A stretch of DNA of 30,731 bases from Collinsella sp. UBA6357 (GCA_002437815.1 DJRP01000011.1:46862-77592); one strand, 5' to 3'; shown: positions 1 to 7,405, counted from the stretch's first letter. The notes: generated by a model from the letters alone, not told the origin. Program-made: numbers and translations.

Positions 1-1292
1 AGCACGCGGCGGAAGTACTCGTGACGCGGGTACGAGAGGAAGCTGCGGCTGTCGGTGAGCATGCCGGTGAAGTTGGCGAGCAGGCCCTGCTCGGCGAACA
101 TCGTGAGCTGCTTCTTCATGCCGCTGAACGTGTCGTTGAACCACCAGGCGTTACCGAACTGCATGCGTTGCTTGACGCCGCCCTGGAAGGCGCCGCACAG
201 GCTCGCGAGCGCCAGCCAGTCGGAGTCGTTGAGGCTGTAGACGATGACCTTGGGCAGCTTGCCGGCCAGCTGGGCCGCATCGAAGAGGGCTTTGAGCTGG
301 AAGGTGAAATCGGGCTGGGTACCCACCGTGTCGAAGCCGGCGTCCTTGCCGATGAGCTTGAAGTCGCGGGTGGAGTCGTTGCGGAAGCAGTTGCCGTGAA
401 TCTGCATGGTCCAACCGTGCTTCTCGTACTCGCCCATGAGGAAGAGCGTCATGGCCGTCTGGTACTTGCCGACCTCCTCGGCCGTGACATCCTCGCCGGC
501 GAGACGCTTGGCAACGATCGCGGCGGCCTCATCCTCGGACGCCGGGTTGAAGAAGAACTCGTTGGCGCCGTGGTCCGCCAAGCGTCCACCCACACCGTGG
601 AAGTAGTCGACGCGCTGGGCCGCAGCGGCCTTGAGGGACTCGTAGTCTTTGACATCGACGCCGGAAACATCGCTCAGGGTCTTGGCGTAGTCGGCGAAGG
701 TCGCCAGGTCGATGCCGAGCAGATCGTCGGGACGGAAGGTGGGCAGGACCTTGAAGCCGTTCTTCTGCTCCTCGGTGGCCAAGAGCTTATGCCACTTAAG
801 GTCGCTCGCGGGGTTGTCAGTCGTGCAGATGCACTTGACGTTGAACTTCTTGATCAGACCCTTGGCCGAGAACTCCGGTTTGGCGATCTGCTCGTTGGCA
901 GCATCCCAAATGGCCTTGGCGTTCTTCTGGTTGAGGGTGAGATCGATGCCGAAGACGCGACGGAGCTCGGCATGGCTCCACTCGAAGATGGGGTTGCCGG
1001 GCGCGGCCTCGACGGCCTTCACGAACTCGAGGTACTTGGCATACGCATCGCCGTCGCCGGTGATGTACTTCTCATCGGTGCCGTTGGCGCGAAGCAGACG
1101 CCACTTGTAGTGATCGCCCGCGCCGTGGTCGTAGAGCCAGACCTCGGTGAGGTTCTCGAAGTGCTTGTCCTCGTAGATCTGCTGCGGATCGAGGTGGCAG
1201 TGGTAGTCGATGATCGGCATCTTCTCCGCATGATCGTGGAAGAGCCTCTTGGCCCAGTCCGTCGTCAGCAGAAAGTCATCGTTCAACAGCAT
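1..1292 (-). CDS. uxaC: Glucuronate/galacturonate isomerase, copy 1 (3' end outside window)
   Basis: Uronate isomerase: converts D-glucuronate to D-fructuronate (or galacturonate to tagaturonate), the first cytoplasmic step of hexuronate catabolism. The reverse-strand reading frame is open from an ATG at 1290-1292 to the window edge, about 430 codons of a family usually near 470, so only the C-terminal tail is missing. Visible family features are the metal-binding HCH at residues 31-33, GDHYKWRLLRANG, FEWSHAELRR, a CTTDNP segment, and near the edge TGMLTDSRSFLSYPRHEYF. An AAGGAG ribosome site precedes the ATG. The gene starts three bases after uxuA ends and follows uxuB, which points to glucuronate as its likely substrate. 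It has a four-residue insertion (DHGA) before GDHYKW that the second uxaC in this window lacks. Family call is secure; substrate preference is inferred. Confidence 0.95.
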   Translation of the reverse strand, partial: MLLNDDFLLTTDWAKRLFHDHAEKMPIIDYHCHLDPQQIYEDKHFENLTEVWLYDHGAGDHYKWRLLRANGTDEKYITGDGDAYAKYLEFVKAVEAAPGNPIFEWSHAELRRVFGIDLTLNQKNAKAIWDAANEQIAKPEFSAKGLIKKFNVKCICTTDNPASDLKWHKLLATEEQKNGFKVLPTFRPDDLLGIDLATFADYAKTLSDVSGVDVKDYESLKAAAAQRVDYFHGVGGRLADHGANEFFFNPASEDEAAAIVAKRLAGEDVTAEEVGKYQTAMTLFLMGEYEKHGWTMQIHGNCFRNDSTRDFKLIGKDAGFDTVGTQPDFTFQLKALFDAAQLAGKLPKVIVYSLNDSDWLALASLCGAFQGGVKQRMQFGNAWWFNDTFSGMKKQLTMFAEQGLLANFTGMLTDSRSFLSYPRHEYFRRV

Positions 1293-1295
1293 GGT

Positions 1296-2375
1296 TTACT
1301 TCTCCTTCTTATCGAGTGCTTCCCACAAACCGTTGATGTAGGCGACGCCCAGGGCGCGGTCGAACAGACCGTAGCCCGGACGGCCCGTCTCGCCCCAGAT
1401 CATGCGGCCATGATCGGGACGGATAAACCCGGTGAAGCCGTTGTCGTGCAGCGCCTGCACGATGCGGTACATGTCGAGTGAGCCCTCCTCGGAAAGATGC
1501 GCGGACTCATAGAAGTCCTTGTTCTGACCGGGATGCAGATACTTGATGTTGCGGACGTGCGCGAAGTGAATGCGACCGCGACGCGTGAACTCCTCGAGGA
1601 TGGCGTACACGTCGTTGGCCGGATCCTCTGCGATCGAACCGGTACAAAGCGTGATGCCGTTGTAGGGCGTGTCGACGGCGTTGCAGAGCCAGTCGAGGTC
1701 CTCGCGATTCTTGATGATGCGGGGCAGGCCGAACATGCTGTAGGGGGGATCGTCCGGATGGATTGCCATCTTGACGTCGCACTCCTCGCAGGTGGGCATG
1801 ATCGCCTTAAGGAAGTAGACGAGGTTCTCGCGCAGTTTATCCTCGTCGACGTCCTTGTAGATCTCGAAGAGATGCTTGACCTGAGCAAGACGCTCCGGCT
1901 CCCAGCCGGGGAGGGTGAAGCCGTTGGTGCCCTTGGAGTAGGTGTCGAGCAGCTCCTGCGGATCGTCGGGGATATCCTTCTTCTCGAAGCACAGGGTCTT
2001 GGAGCCATCGGGTAGCTGGTAGTCGAGATCGGACTTGATCCAGTCGAAGACCGGCATGAAGTTGTAGCAGATGACCTTGATGCCGTACTTGGCGAGATTG
2101 CGAATAGTCTGCTTATAGTTCTCGATGTACTTGTCGCGGGTGGGCAGACCGACCTTGATGTCGTCGTGGATATTGACGGACTCGATGACCTTGAGGGTCA
2201 GGCCGTGGTCCTCGACCTGCTTGACGAGCGCGGCGATGCGCTCCTCGGGCCAGACCTCGCCGACGGGGATGTCCATCATGCAACCGACGACACCCTTGAC
2301 GCCCGGGATCTCGCGAATCTGATCGAGCGTGATCTTCTCTTGATCGGCTCCATACCAGCGAAACGTCATTTCCAT
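1296..2375 (-). CDS. uxuA: Mannonate dehydratase
   Basis: Dehydrates D-mannonate to 2-keto-3-deoxy-D-gluconate, the last step of the glucuronate branch before KDG. The protein has 359 residues, the length of the shorter Gram-positive forms. Family motifs are clear: MTFRWYG at the N-terminus, IHPDDPPYSMFGLPRI (205-220), TLCTGSIAEDPANDV, HFAHVRNI and RPDHGRMIWGE. Conserved candidate metal ligands are H206, C244, H273 and D321. It is the middle gene of uxuB-uxuA-uxaC, 39 bases after uxuB and almost touching uxaC, so the three are very probably cotranscribed. The ribosome site before the chosen ATG is weak (GAAAAGAG); a second in-frame ATG lies two codons in (2367-2369). Function is well supported by sequence and context. 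Confidence 0.97.
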   Translation of the reverse strand: MEMTFRWYGADQEKITLDQIREIPGVKGVVGCMMDIPVGEVWPEERIAALVKQVEDHGLTLKVIESVNIHDDIKVGLPTRDKYIENYKQTIRNLAKYGIKVICYNFMPVFDWIKSDLDYQLPDGSKTLCFEKKDIPDDPQELLDTYSKGTNGFTLPGWEPERLAQVKHLFEIYKDVDEDKLRENLVYFLKAIMPTCEECDVKMAIHPDDPPYSMFGLPRIIKNREDLDWLCNAVDTPYNGITLCTGSIAEDPANDVYAILEEFTRRGRIHFAHVRNIKYLHPGQNKDFYESAHLSEEGSLDMYRIVQALHDNGFTGFIRPDHGRMIWGETGRPGYGLFDRALGVAYINGLWEALDKKEK

Positions 2376-2414
2376 GTGGTCGTTACTCTTTTCTCTCGTA
2401 TCGTGAATGACTGA

Positions 2415-4031
2415 TTACAGGTACTTCTGGATGGTCTTGCGCACGGCTCCGGTGCCGGCAAGCATCTCCAGGAACATGCCCTCGATCTTCTCGCCCAGAC
2501 CGACCTCGTACAGGTCGGCGCCGAAGATGTTGGCGTTGGAGAGGATAGGCTGCGCGGCGGCGTGAACGGCCGCGGCATCCTGGCTACCGAGCTTGACACC
2601 TGCCAGGTGCTGCTGCATCTCGGCAAGCAGCGGATCGGGGCTCGGGTTGAACTCATTGTCCTCGTCGTCGACACCCAGCAGATAGCGCAGCCAGCCGGCC
2701 GCGACGAGCGGGATATAGGTGAGTGAGGCGACATCCTTGTCGGCTGCGACGTAGGCCTGGATGGTGTGGCCGTAGCGCACGGGAATCTTTTGCGAGGTGT
2801 CGCTCGCGATACGCTGCGGGGCGTCAGGCAGGGACTTGTTGGGCAGACGGTGCTCGAGAAGCTCGGCGATAAATTCCTTGGGGTCGATGACCTTGGGATC
2901 CTCGACGACGGGCAGGTCCTCGTCGTAGCCGAGGTGCTTGATGAGGGCAACGAGATCTGCATCCTCCATCTCCTGCCAGATGCGGGTGTAGCCCAAGAGG
3001 CAACCGTAGATGGCAAGGCAGGTGTGAAGCGGGTTCAGGCACGCAGTGACCTTCATGGTGTCGGCGCGCTCGGCGGTCTTGCGGTCGGTGAGGATCACGC
3101 CGGCCTTGTCGAGGGCGGGACGACCGTTGGGGAAGCTGTCCTCGATGACCAGATAGTGTGCGACCTCGGTGTTTGCGAAAGCGGCGAAGGCCGTCCCGCT
3201 CGGGTTGGTCTTGATGTCCATGCCGGTGAAGCCCTCGGCGATGAGCTTCTCCTCGACATCGATAGAGGGGTTGGGAGTGATGCGGTCGATCATGGACCAC
3301 GGGAAGCTCACGCGGGACTCGTCGGACACATAAGCCACAAACTCCTGGGGGACAAGGCCGTTCTTTGCCCAACCCTCGGCAACGGTCAGGACGCTGTCGC
3401 GGAACTTCTTGCCGTTCTGCGAGAAGTTGTCGGTGGTGACCATGGCGATGGGCGCGGCACCGGACTCAAAACGGGCGAACAACAGGGCCGTTGTGATGCC
3501 CATGGCCGTCTTGGGAGCAGCGGGGCCGGCGGCGATATCGGCCTTGGCAACCTCGGTAAGCTCTCCCTGCGAGTCCTTGAGGCCATAGCCCTTCTCGGTG
3601 ATCGTGTAGGTGGCAAGCTGGAGATCCGAGTTCTCGAAGTAGGCCTTCATCTGCTCCCAGTCGGCAGAGCGCTGCGGATTGGCAAACAGGCTCTTCGCGG
3701 TGCTCGCGAGAACGCGCTTGCCAAGCGTGCCGTCCTCCTTCATGGTCGCCATGAGAATGTCGTCATGATTGGGGCGATAGACCTCGTCGACGGTGAACGG
3801 GCTGCGGACATCGGCGACGACGACGCCACGATCCATCAAACCCTCGTCGAGCAGATCGTCGGCCACCACCGCGTGGAACGTGCGATAGAGGTTACCGCCA
3901 CCCACATGAACCCATACCGGCTGCGCAGAGCCCGCGGCCTTTACCGCAGCAACGTTATACGCGGGAAGCTGCACGCCGTGCGACTCAAAGTCGGTGCGTT
4001 GGTTTTGCCACTCCTTAAGATCTAGCATCAT
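2415..4031 (-). CDS. uxuB: Fructuronate reductase (mannitol dehydrogenase family)
   Basis: NAD-dependent reductase of the long-chain mannitol dehydrogenase family, expected to reduce D-fructuronate to D-mannonate. The 538-residue protein has the N-terminal Rossmann turn VHVGGGNLYR (41-50), the segments DNFSQNGKK (201-209) and FPWSMIDRITP (243-253), and the K-N-H catalytic group at K327, N333 and H336 of the C-terminal helical domain. The distant UxaB paralogue at 25691 has the same layout but little close similarity. It is the first gene of the uxuB-uxuA-uxaC operon, which supports fructuronate over mannitol as substrate. A GAAGGGA ribosome site precedes two consecutive ATG codons. A near-palindromic TGATGC site lies in the leader at 4048-4058 and a GGTGAACGTTCACC operator lies further upstream, so both a GntR and a LacI protein may control it. 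Confidence 0.93.
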   Translation of the reverse strand: MMLDLKEWQNQRTDFESHGVQLPAYNVAAVKAAGSAQPVWVHVGGGNLYRTFHAVVADDLLDEGLMDRGVVVADVRSPFTVDEVYRPNHDDILMATMKEDGTLGKRVLASTAKSLFANPQRSADWEQMKAYFENSDLQLATYTITEKGYGLKDSQGELTEVAKADIAAGPAAPKTAMGITTALLFARFESGAAPIAMVTTDNFSQNGKKFRDSVLTVAEGWAKNGLVPQEFVAYVSDESRVSFPWSMIDRITPNPSIDVEEKLIAEGFTGMDIKTNPSGTAFAAFANTEVAHYLVIEDSFPNGRPALDKAGVILTDRKTAERADTMKVTACLNPLHTCLAIYGCLLGYTRIWQEMEDADLVALIKHLGYDEDLPVVEDPKVIDPKEFIAELLEHRLPNKSLPDAPQRIASDTSQKIPVRYGHTIQAYVAADKDVASLTYIPLVAAGWLRYLLGVDDEDNEFNPSPDPLLAEMQQHLAGVKLGSQDAAAVHAAAQPILSNANIFGADLYEVGLGEKIEGMFLEMLAGTGAVRKTIQKYL

Positions 4032-4047
4032 TCATCCCTTCGCTATC

Positions 4048-4058
4048 TGATGCGTTAG
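4048..4058 (+). promoter_or_regulatory. Candidate GntR-family operator in the uxuB leader
   Basis: TGATGCGTTAG, the same 11-mer as at 4302-4312. It lies 17 bases before the uxuB start codon. The repeats point to an ideal palindrome TGATGCATCA. Assignment to the adjacent GntR protein is inference from position. Confidence 0.5.
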
Positions 4059-4148
4059 TTCTCGTATTCGAGAAGCATTTTGTAGTATAGCTTTGAGACA
4101 TAGCGGCTCTTTCCATAAGCGGTCGAATTTTTTCCGTGAGCGGTAAAC

Positions 4149-4162
4149 GGTGAACGTTCACC
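4149..4162. promoter_or_regulatory. LacI-type operator GGTGAACGTTCACC
   Basis: Perfect 14-base palindrome with the central CG typical of LacI-family operators. It is identical to copies upstream of uxaC2 and near 6941. Unlike the paired sites elsewhere it is single, and no -10 sits 17 bases from its TTCACC half on either strand, so it may act from upstream of the uxuB promoter or on the divergent GntR gene. Confidence 0.7.
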
Positions 4163-4301
4163 TATCATATTCGACCGTTTTCGCAGCTAGTTAGCTTATT
4201 TATTGACCACCTGCTTCGATTGCTACTTTTTATCGAAGCGTTTGCAGCCCTCTTGTCGTTCGGTCTGGATTTATTTCATCACCTTTTTAGAATGGAATAT
4301 T

Positions 4302-4334
4302 TGATGCGTTAGTTATTTCTGTTTGATGCATTAG
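4302..4334 (+). promoter_or_regulatory. Two TGATGC-type sites upstream of the GntR gene
   Basis: TGATGCGTTAG at 4302-4312 and TGATGCATTAG at 4324-4334 are direct repeats exactly 22 bases apart, about two helical turns. They lie 30-63 bases before the GntR start codon. This fits autoregulation and shared control of the divergent uxu operon, which is inferred. Confidence 0.55.
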
Positions 4335-4364
4335 AATAATGTCTGTTACCTCAGAAAGGTCAGC

Positions 4365-5054
4365 ATGGCTACACGCGAAAAAGAAATCAGCCTTCAGGAT
4401 CAGGCATACCGGGCGCTCCGGTCAAAGATCATCTACACCGAGCTCGCGCCGGGAACCCGCCTCTCGGCCATAGGATTGGAAAAAGAGACCGGTATCGGCC
4501 GCACGCCGATCCGCGAGTCCTTCGTGCGCCTGCGCGAGCAGGAGCTCGTGGAGACGCGCCCCAAAAGCGGCACCTATGTCTCGAAGATCGATATGGAGCG
4601 CGCCGAGAACGCCTGCTTTTTGCGCGCCAAACTCGAGCGCAGCGTTCTCATCAACTGCTGCTCGGTTGCGACCGATGCCCAGAAGGACCGGCTGCGGCAG
4701 ATCCTCGACGAGGCCGAGTTGCTCGACCACAGCGAGACGCGGCGCTTCTTCGACCTCGACAACCTGTTCCACGAGACCTGCTTCGAGATCGCCGGCCGCC
4801 ACATGCTGTGGGACTGGATGCAGAGCATCAACACGCACTTCGAGCGCTACCGGTGGCTGCGCGCCAGCACGCAGGAGATCGATTGGGAGCCCATCCGCAA
4901 GCAGCACCGTCAGATGCTCCACGCCGTCGAGGTCGGCGACACCGACGAGGCAAGCTATCTCGCCGCCTTGCACCTGCACCTCATGCCCGAGGAGCAGGGA
5001 CCGGTCATCGCCCTGCACCCGGATTATTTCAAGACCAACGAGCCGGCCAAGTAA
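4365..5054 (+). CDS. GntR-family (FadR/FCD subfamily) transcriptional regulator
   Basis: A DNA-binding repressor or activator of the FadR subfamily, the type that commonly senses uronates or other organic acids. The 229-residue protein has an N-terminal winged helix (about 10-75; QAYRALRSKII, then GIGRTPIRESFVRL) and a C-terminal all-helical FCD ligand domain (about 80-215). Candidate metal or ligand residues are D132, H136, H181 and H203. It is transcribed away from uxuB-uxuA-uxaC and is followed by its own terminator. Tandem TGATGCRTTAG sites before its start, one in the uxuB leader and two in the uxaC2-uxaB gap suggest it controls itself and both hexuronate operons. An AGAAAGG ribosome site supports the ATG at 4365. 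It is probably the local counterpart of UxuR/ExuR, but the effector is unknown. Confidence 0.9.
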   Translation: MATREKEISLQDQAYRALRSKIIYTELAPGTRLSAIGLEKETGIGRTPIRESFVRLREQELVETRPKSGTYVSKIDMERAENACFLRAKLERSVLINCCSVATDAQKDRLRQILDEAELLDHSETRRFFDLDNLFHETCFEIAGRHMLWDWMQSINTHFERYRWLRASTQEIDWEPIRKQHRQMLHAVEVGDTDEASYLAALHLHLMPEEQGPVIALHPDYFKTNEPAK

Positions 5055-5080
5055 CCAGCCAACGCGCTCCGATAGGCATC

Positions 5081-5122
5081 ATGGGCCTCCAGAGACAATT
5101 CTCCGAAGGCCCATTTCTTTTT
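5081..5122 (+). terminator. Intrinsic terminator of the GntR gene
   Basis: Stem ATGGGCCT (5081-5088) / AGGCCCAT (5107-5114) followed by TTCTTTTT on the plus strand, 26 bases after the GntR stop codon. Confidence 0.85.
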
Positions 5123-5139
5123 GGCGGGAAGCAGAGCCC

Positions 5140-6432
5140 TTAAACTCGCTCGTACTTTGTCGCGCGGCCCGTGCCGCGCTTCATAACGGCGTGGTGCTCG
5201 AGCAGAGAATCCAGAGCAGAAAGTACGCGTGCCCGGCTAAGACCCGTCTGCGTCTCCAGCTCTCCGCGAGAAAGTACACGACCGCCTCGCAATGCCTTCA
5301 ACACTTGGAATTCCTCGTCCGACCCGTTAAACAGATCGACAACCGGCAGAGTTACGGACACCATCTCGCCGCGCACGTCGAACAGCGGCTGGCTCATCGA
5401 GCCCTCATACGCCCGTCTGATGCGGGCGATTCCCGTACCGAATTTCTCGATATAGTTCAGCTTTAGGAAGACCTCGGCAACAATGGGGTTCCTGAGGACG
5501 GAAATCTGCCCATAGAGGTATTGCTCGGTTGTCAAACCGGGAGGTAGGCTTCCCGGAGACGTCACGACAATCCGGTCCTTATACAAGGCGATCTGCACGT
5601 TTGCCCGGACATCCCACGCGCGGTGCACCAGCGCGTTGGCCACGGCCTCGCGAAACGCCCGAAGCGGAATCGATTCCCCCTTGATGCGTTGTGTCCCCTC
5701 GATTTGCTCGTAGCAGTAGTAACGCTCGAACATCTTGATGGCGGCATCCACCTGCTCGATAGCCGAGACGCCCACTGCGCTCTCCCGATCGAGAATCGTA
5801 TCTTCCGTGTCTCCAAAACGCACGCAATCGATGCCGGGAAATCCATTTTCGTCAGCTAAAATCGCGGCAGCGTTGGTGTATCCGTTCTTATCGAGCAATC
5901 GCAGCGTTCGCATAATATCGCCCGTGAGGTGCTCGATTCCCAACGTTTCAATCATTTTTCTCTCGAGCGTCGTGAATCTCAATTCCTGTTTGGAAGACCT
6001 GAGCGCATCAAATGTAAGGTTGCTGCCCTCGAGCGTCAGGCGACCATATTCGAACCGATCGACCTCGACGGTCGCCGAATCGTTTCTGCGATACGCCTTC
6101 CCTTTGCTTCGATAGGGCTTATCCTGGCCCTCGTAGACCGTCAAAATGACCGTCCCGGTCTTCTCATCGGGCTCAAGCGAATACCTTGGAGCCGGGTCAA
6201 GACTGTCGTTGATCATGTTCTCGATGCGCAAGCAGGCGTCGACCGGGTCCTCAAGACCTACGACATTGCCGTCATCGTCCACGCCAAATTCGATCTTCCC
6301 CGTTCCGTAGTTGGCGAAGGCGCTTACCGTCTTGAGAAACGTCGGCGTGACGCTCGCTTTATACTCGACCGTCGGATTTTCCCTCACGACCATTTGAGGC
6401 CCCATTCCGTTTCGTACGATCCCTAAACGCAT
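5140..6432 (-). CDS. AlbA_2 (Schlafen-like) / ATPase domain protein, putative transcriptional regulator
   Basis: Family of putative DNA- or RNA-binding regulators often annotated as ATP-binding or RecG-like proteins; cellular role unknown. The N-terminal AlbA_2 domain (about 15-125) has the typical E23-x-K25 and AFANYGTGKIEFGVDDDGNVVG. The middle carries a GHKL-like ATPase segment with LRAFREAVANALVHRAW and a glycine-containing IEKFGTGIARI. The C-terminus (about 370-430) looks like a winged helix (LSRGELETQTGLSRARVLSAL). Total 430 residues, normal for the family. The start is uncertain: the first ATG (6430-6432) has no ribosome site, and in-frame ATGs at 6403-6405 and 6391-6393 have better purine-rich sequences. 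Four CGTACG palindromes lie around or just upstream of the start, suggesting autoregulation. It is unrelated to the neighbouring uronate genes. Confidence 0.85.
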   Translation of the reverse strand: MRLGIVRNGMGPQMVVRENPTVEYKASVTPTFLKTVSAFANYGTGKIEFGVDDDGNVVGLEDPVDACLRIENMINDSLDPAPRYSLEPDEKTGTVILTVYEGQDKPYRSKGKAYRRNDSATVEVDRFEYGRLTLEGSNLTFDALRSSKQELRFTTLERKMIETLGIEHLTGDIMRTLRLLDKNGYTNAAAILADENGFPGIDCVRFGDTEDTILDRESAVGVSAIEQVDAAIKMFERYYCYEQIEGTQRIKGESIPLRAFREAVANALVHRAWDVRANVQIALYKDRIVVTSPGSLPPGLTTEQYLYGQISVLRNPIVAEVFLKLNYIEKFGTGIARIRRAYEGSMSQPLFDVRGEMVSVTLPVVDLFNGSDEEFQVLKALRGGRVLSRGELETQTGLSRARVLSALDSLLEHHAVMKRGTGRATKYERV

Positions 6433-6501
6433 TATAAGACGAAAACCGTTTGCGTACTGAAAGATTCCGTACGCAAATTGTTTTCGTACGATTTACGTAC
6501 G
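6413..6501. promoter_or_regulatory. Cluster of CGTACG palindromes upstream of the AlbA_2 gene
   Basis: CGTACG occurs at 6413-6418, 6468-6473, 6485-6490 and 6496-6501. The second lies in a perfect 9-base inverted repeat TTTGCGTAC (6449-6457) / GTACGCAAA (6469-6477) with an 11-base spacer. The cluster covers the region where the minus-strand promoter should be. It is a probable operator region; the binding protein is not identified and may be the gene's own product. Confidence 0.55.
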
Positions 6502-6603
6502 GACGAAAGACGGAAATGTCGCTCTTTATCACCGAGTCTCTTCGATAATCTGCCGACATGCCCGCGCCAACGGGCCAAATTCCCCGTTCACGGCTTTACA
6601 GGC

Positions 6604-6738
6604 CTACGGGCGCTCATAGATCGTCACGCCCTCTCGCTCGATGGCATCCGCGATATCGCTCCGCAAATTCTTCGCCGAAACGACGTCAACCTCTTTGCCT
6701 GTCTTCTCGCGAATATCACCCATAGCGTCGCGCCACAT
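6604..6738 (-). pseudogene. C-terminal remnant of a MNT-type nucleotidyltransferase
   Basis: The last 44 codons before the TAG at 6604 read MWRDAMGDIREKTGKEVDVV, then SAKNLRSDIADAIEREGVTI, then YERP. This resembles the end of minimal nucleotidyltransferases (MntA-type antitoxin partners of HepT), where a GKEVDVV strand is followed by a helix and a closing V-Y-E. The catalytic GSxxxG and D-x-D part is absent: upstream the frame runs straight into a terminator hairpin at 6743-6779 and then into unrelated sequence. No ribosome site is seen. I read it as the tail of a degraded toxin-antitoxin gene. Similarity was judged by eye only. Confidence 0.5.
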
Positions 6739-6742
6739 GCAA

Positions 6743-6779
6743 AACGCCCCCGAGGGCCTTGGGGCCGTTCGCGGGCGTT
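6743..6779 (-). terminator. Minus-strand intrinsic terminator with no gene to serve
   Basis: AACGCCCCCGA (6743-6753) pairs with TCGCGGGCGTT (6769-6779) with one mismatch and a GC-rich inner part, followed on the minus strand by TTTT. No intact minus-strand gene lies between it and the AAA ATPase terminator 530 bases upstream, so its gene has probably been lost. Confidence 0.6.
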
Positions 6780-6940
6780 GGGTTGATGAGGTGGGGCTTT
6801 GGCGATTGCCGAGGCCTGATGACGAGACGGCCGGCGGTCTTAGACATTGCGCTGCCCTACCGACCCTTTTGCTCAAGCAGGACCCTACAGGTTCTCGAGG
6901 ATCGCTTGGGCGAGCCAATGCTCCGCGAGATATTTCGATT

Positions 6941-6956
6941 AGGTGAACGTTCACCT
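6941..6956. promoter_or_regulatory. Orphan LacI-type operator AGGTGAACGTTCACCT
   Basis: Perfect 16-base palindrome, the same core as the operators of the pectin genes more than 12 kb away. No intact gene starts next to it on either strand. The nearest possible target is the hairpin transcript candidate at 6996-7094. Confidence 0.7.
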
Positions 6957-6995
6957 TTTCTTTGTGAAACCCCTCTGCAAATCTTGCGCCGCGCG

Positions 6996-7094
6996 TATAC
7001 TAAGGCTCAACGAAAACGATTTCGTCAAGCGTGGGCACGGGGATGTCTAGATGTCCCTACCGTCTTGGCATCCCCGTGCCCACGCCAACTTTTT
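6996..7094 (+). ncRNA. Candidate small RNA or isolated terminator with a 17-base stem
   Basis: TATACT at 6996-7001 is a good -10 (no clear -35). A transcript from about 7008 would contain a small hairpin ACGAAA/TTTCGT and then a perfect 17-base stem, 7029-7045 (starting GCGTGGGCACGG) with 7069-7085, loop 23 bases, followed after four bases by TTTTT (7090-7094). That is a complete short transcription unit of about 85 nucleotides on the plus strand. It lies 40 bases downstream of the orphan operator. It encodes no protein I can support. It could equally be a leftover terminator. Confidence 0.35.
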
Positions 7095-7106
7095 CGCTTA
7101 TTCCCC

Positions 7107-7228
7107 GTCTCGCGGAGCTATTGTCCCATTCCGGCGAAGCGAGACACCCCTACACGACTGACCACGGAGCCGGCTCGCGTCCACAAGGACGTTGCCTCCA
7201 AAACCTCTTTCCGAGCCGGCCCAGGTCA
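7107..7228. other. Consecutive stem-loops, including a nested structure
   Basis: GTCTCGC (7107-7113) pairs with GCGAGAC (7139-7145). Then CTGACC (7158-7163) pairs with GGTCAG (7223-7228), enclosing CCGGCTCG (7170-7177) with CGAGCCGG (7211-7218), which itself encloses the hairpin CGTCC-ACAA-GGACG (7178-7191). The nesting suggests a folded RNA or single-stranded DNA element. No known RNA family was recognised. Confidence 0.4.
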
Positions 7229-7305
7229 GACCTCCTCTCAACTTCAAAATCTGCGCACGTGCAGCAGCCATGTTATATCCCAGCCAGCAGCCCCGATCGA
7301 TACAA

Positions 7306-7341
7306 AACGGCCCCCGAGCTCTCAGGAACTCGGGGTCCGTT
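7306..7341 (-). terminator. Intrinsic terminator of the AAA ATPase gene
   Basis: AACGGCCCCCGAG (7306-7318) pairs with CTCGGGGTCCGTT (7329-7341) with one mismatch and a 10-base loop. The minus-strand transcript then reads TTTT. It lies 64 bases after the stop codon at 7406. Confidence 0.75.
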
Positions 7342-7405
7342 CCGCCCGCCAACACGACTTCACGCGATCGAGCCGCGACGACTCGGTTTTGGCCCAGCGA
7401 GCAAG

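Larger units (their letters stand above)
4032..4364. other. Divergent intergenic region between uxuB and the GntR gene
   Basis: 333 bases with no gene. It holds three TGATGC-type sites (4048-4058, 4302-4312, 4324-4334), one perfect LacI-type palindrome (4149-4162), and a TATACT -10 candidate for uxuB on the minus strand near 4084-4089 with no convincing -35. An 8-base inverted repeat CGGTCGAA/TTCGACCG (4120-4127, 4170-4177) surrounds the palindrome but is not centred on it. Confidence 0.7.
6433..7405. other. 973-base stretch with no intact gene, rich in inverted repeats
   Basis: From left to right it holds the CGTACG cluster, a nucleotidyltransferase C-terminal remnant (6604-6738), a stranded minus-strand terminator (6743-6779), an orphan LacI-type operator (6941-6956), a TATACT sequence with a 17-base stem hairpin (6996-7094), two more stem-loop structures (7107-7145, 7158-7228) and the terminator of the AAA ATPase gene (7306-7341). 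Longer open frames here show no start signals or family similarity I recognise. It looks like the decayed remains of one or more genes plus possible structured RNA. Confidence 0.6.

Noticed and set aside
21..1481. 486-codon plus-strand frame at the left edge
   Set aside because: Antisense shadow of uxaC copy 1 and uxuA; no recognisable domain.
6890..6942. Minus-strand fragment reading SKYLAEHWLAQAILENL before a stop
   Set aside because: It looks like a real helical C-terminus, but it has no start codon, an in-frame stop directly upstream inside the operator, and only 17 codons. Could be a gene remnant; not enough to call.
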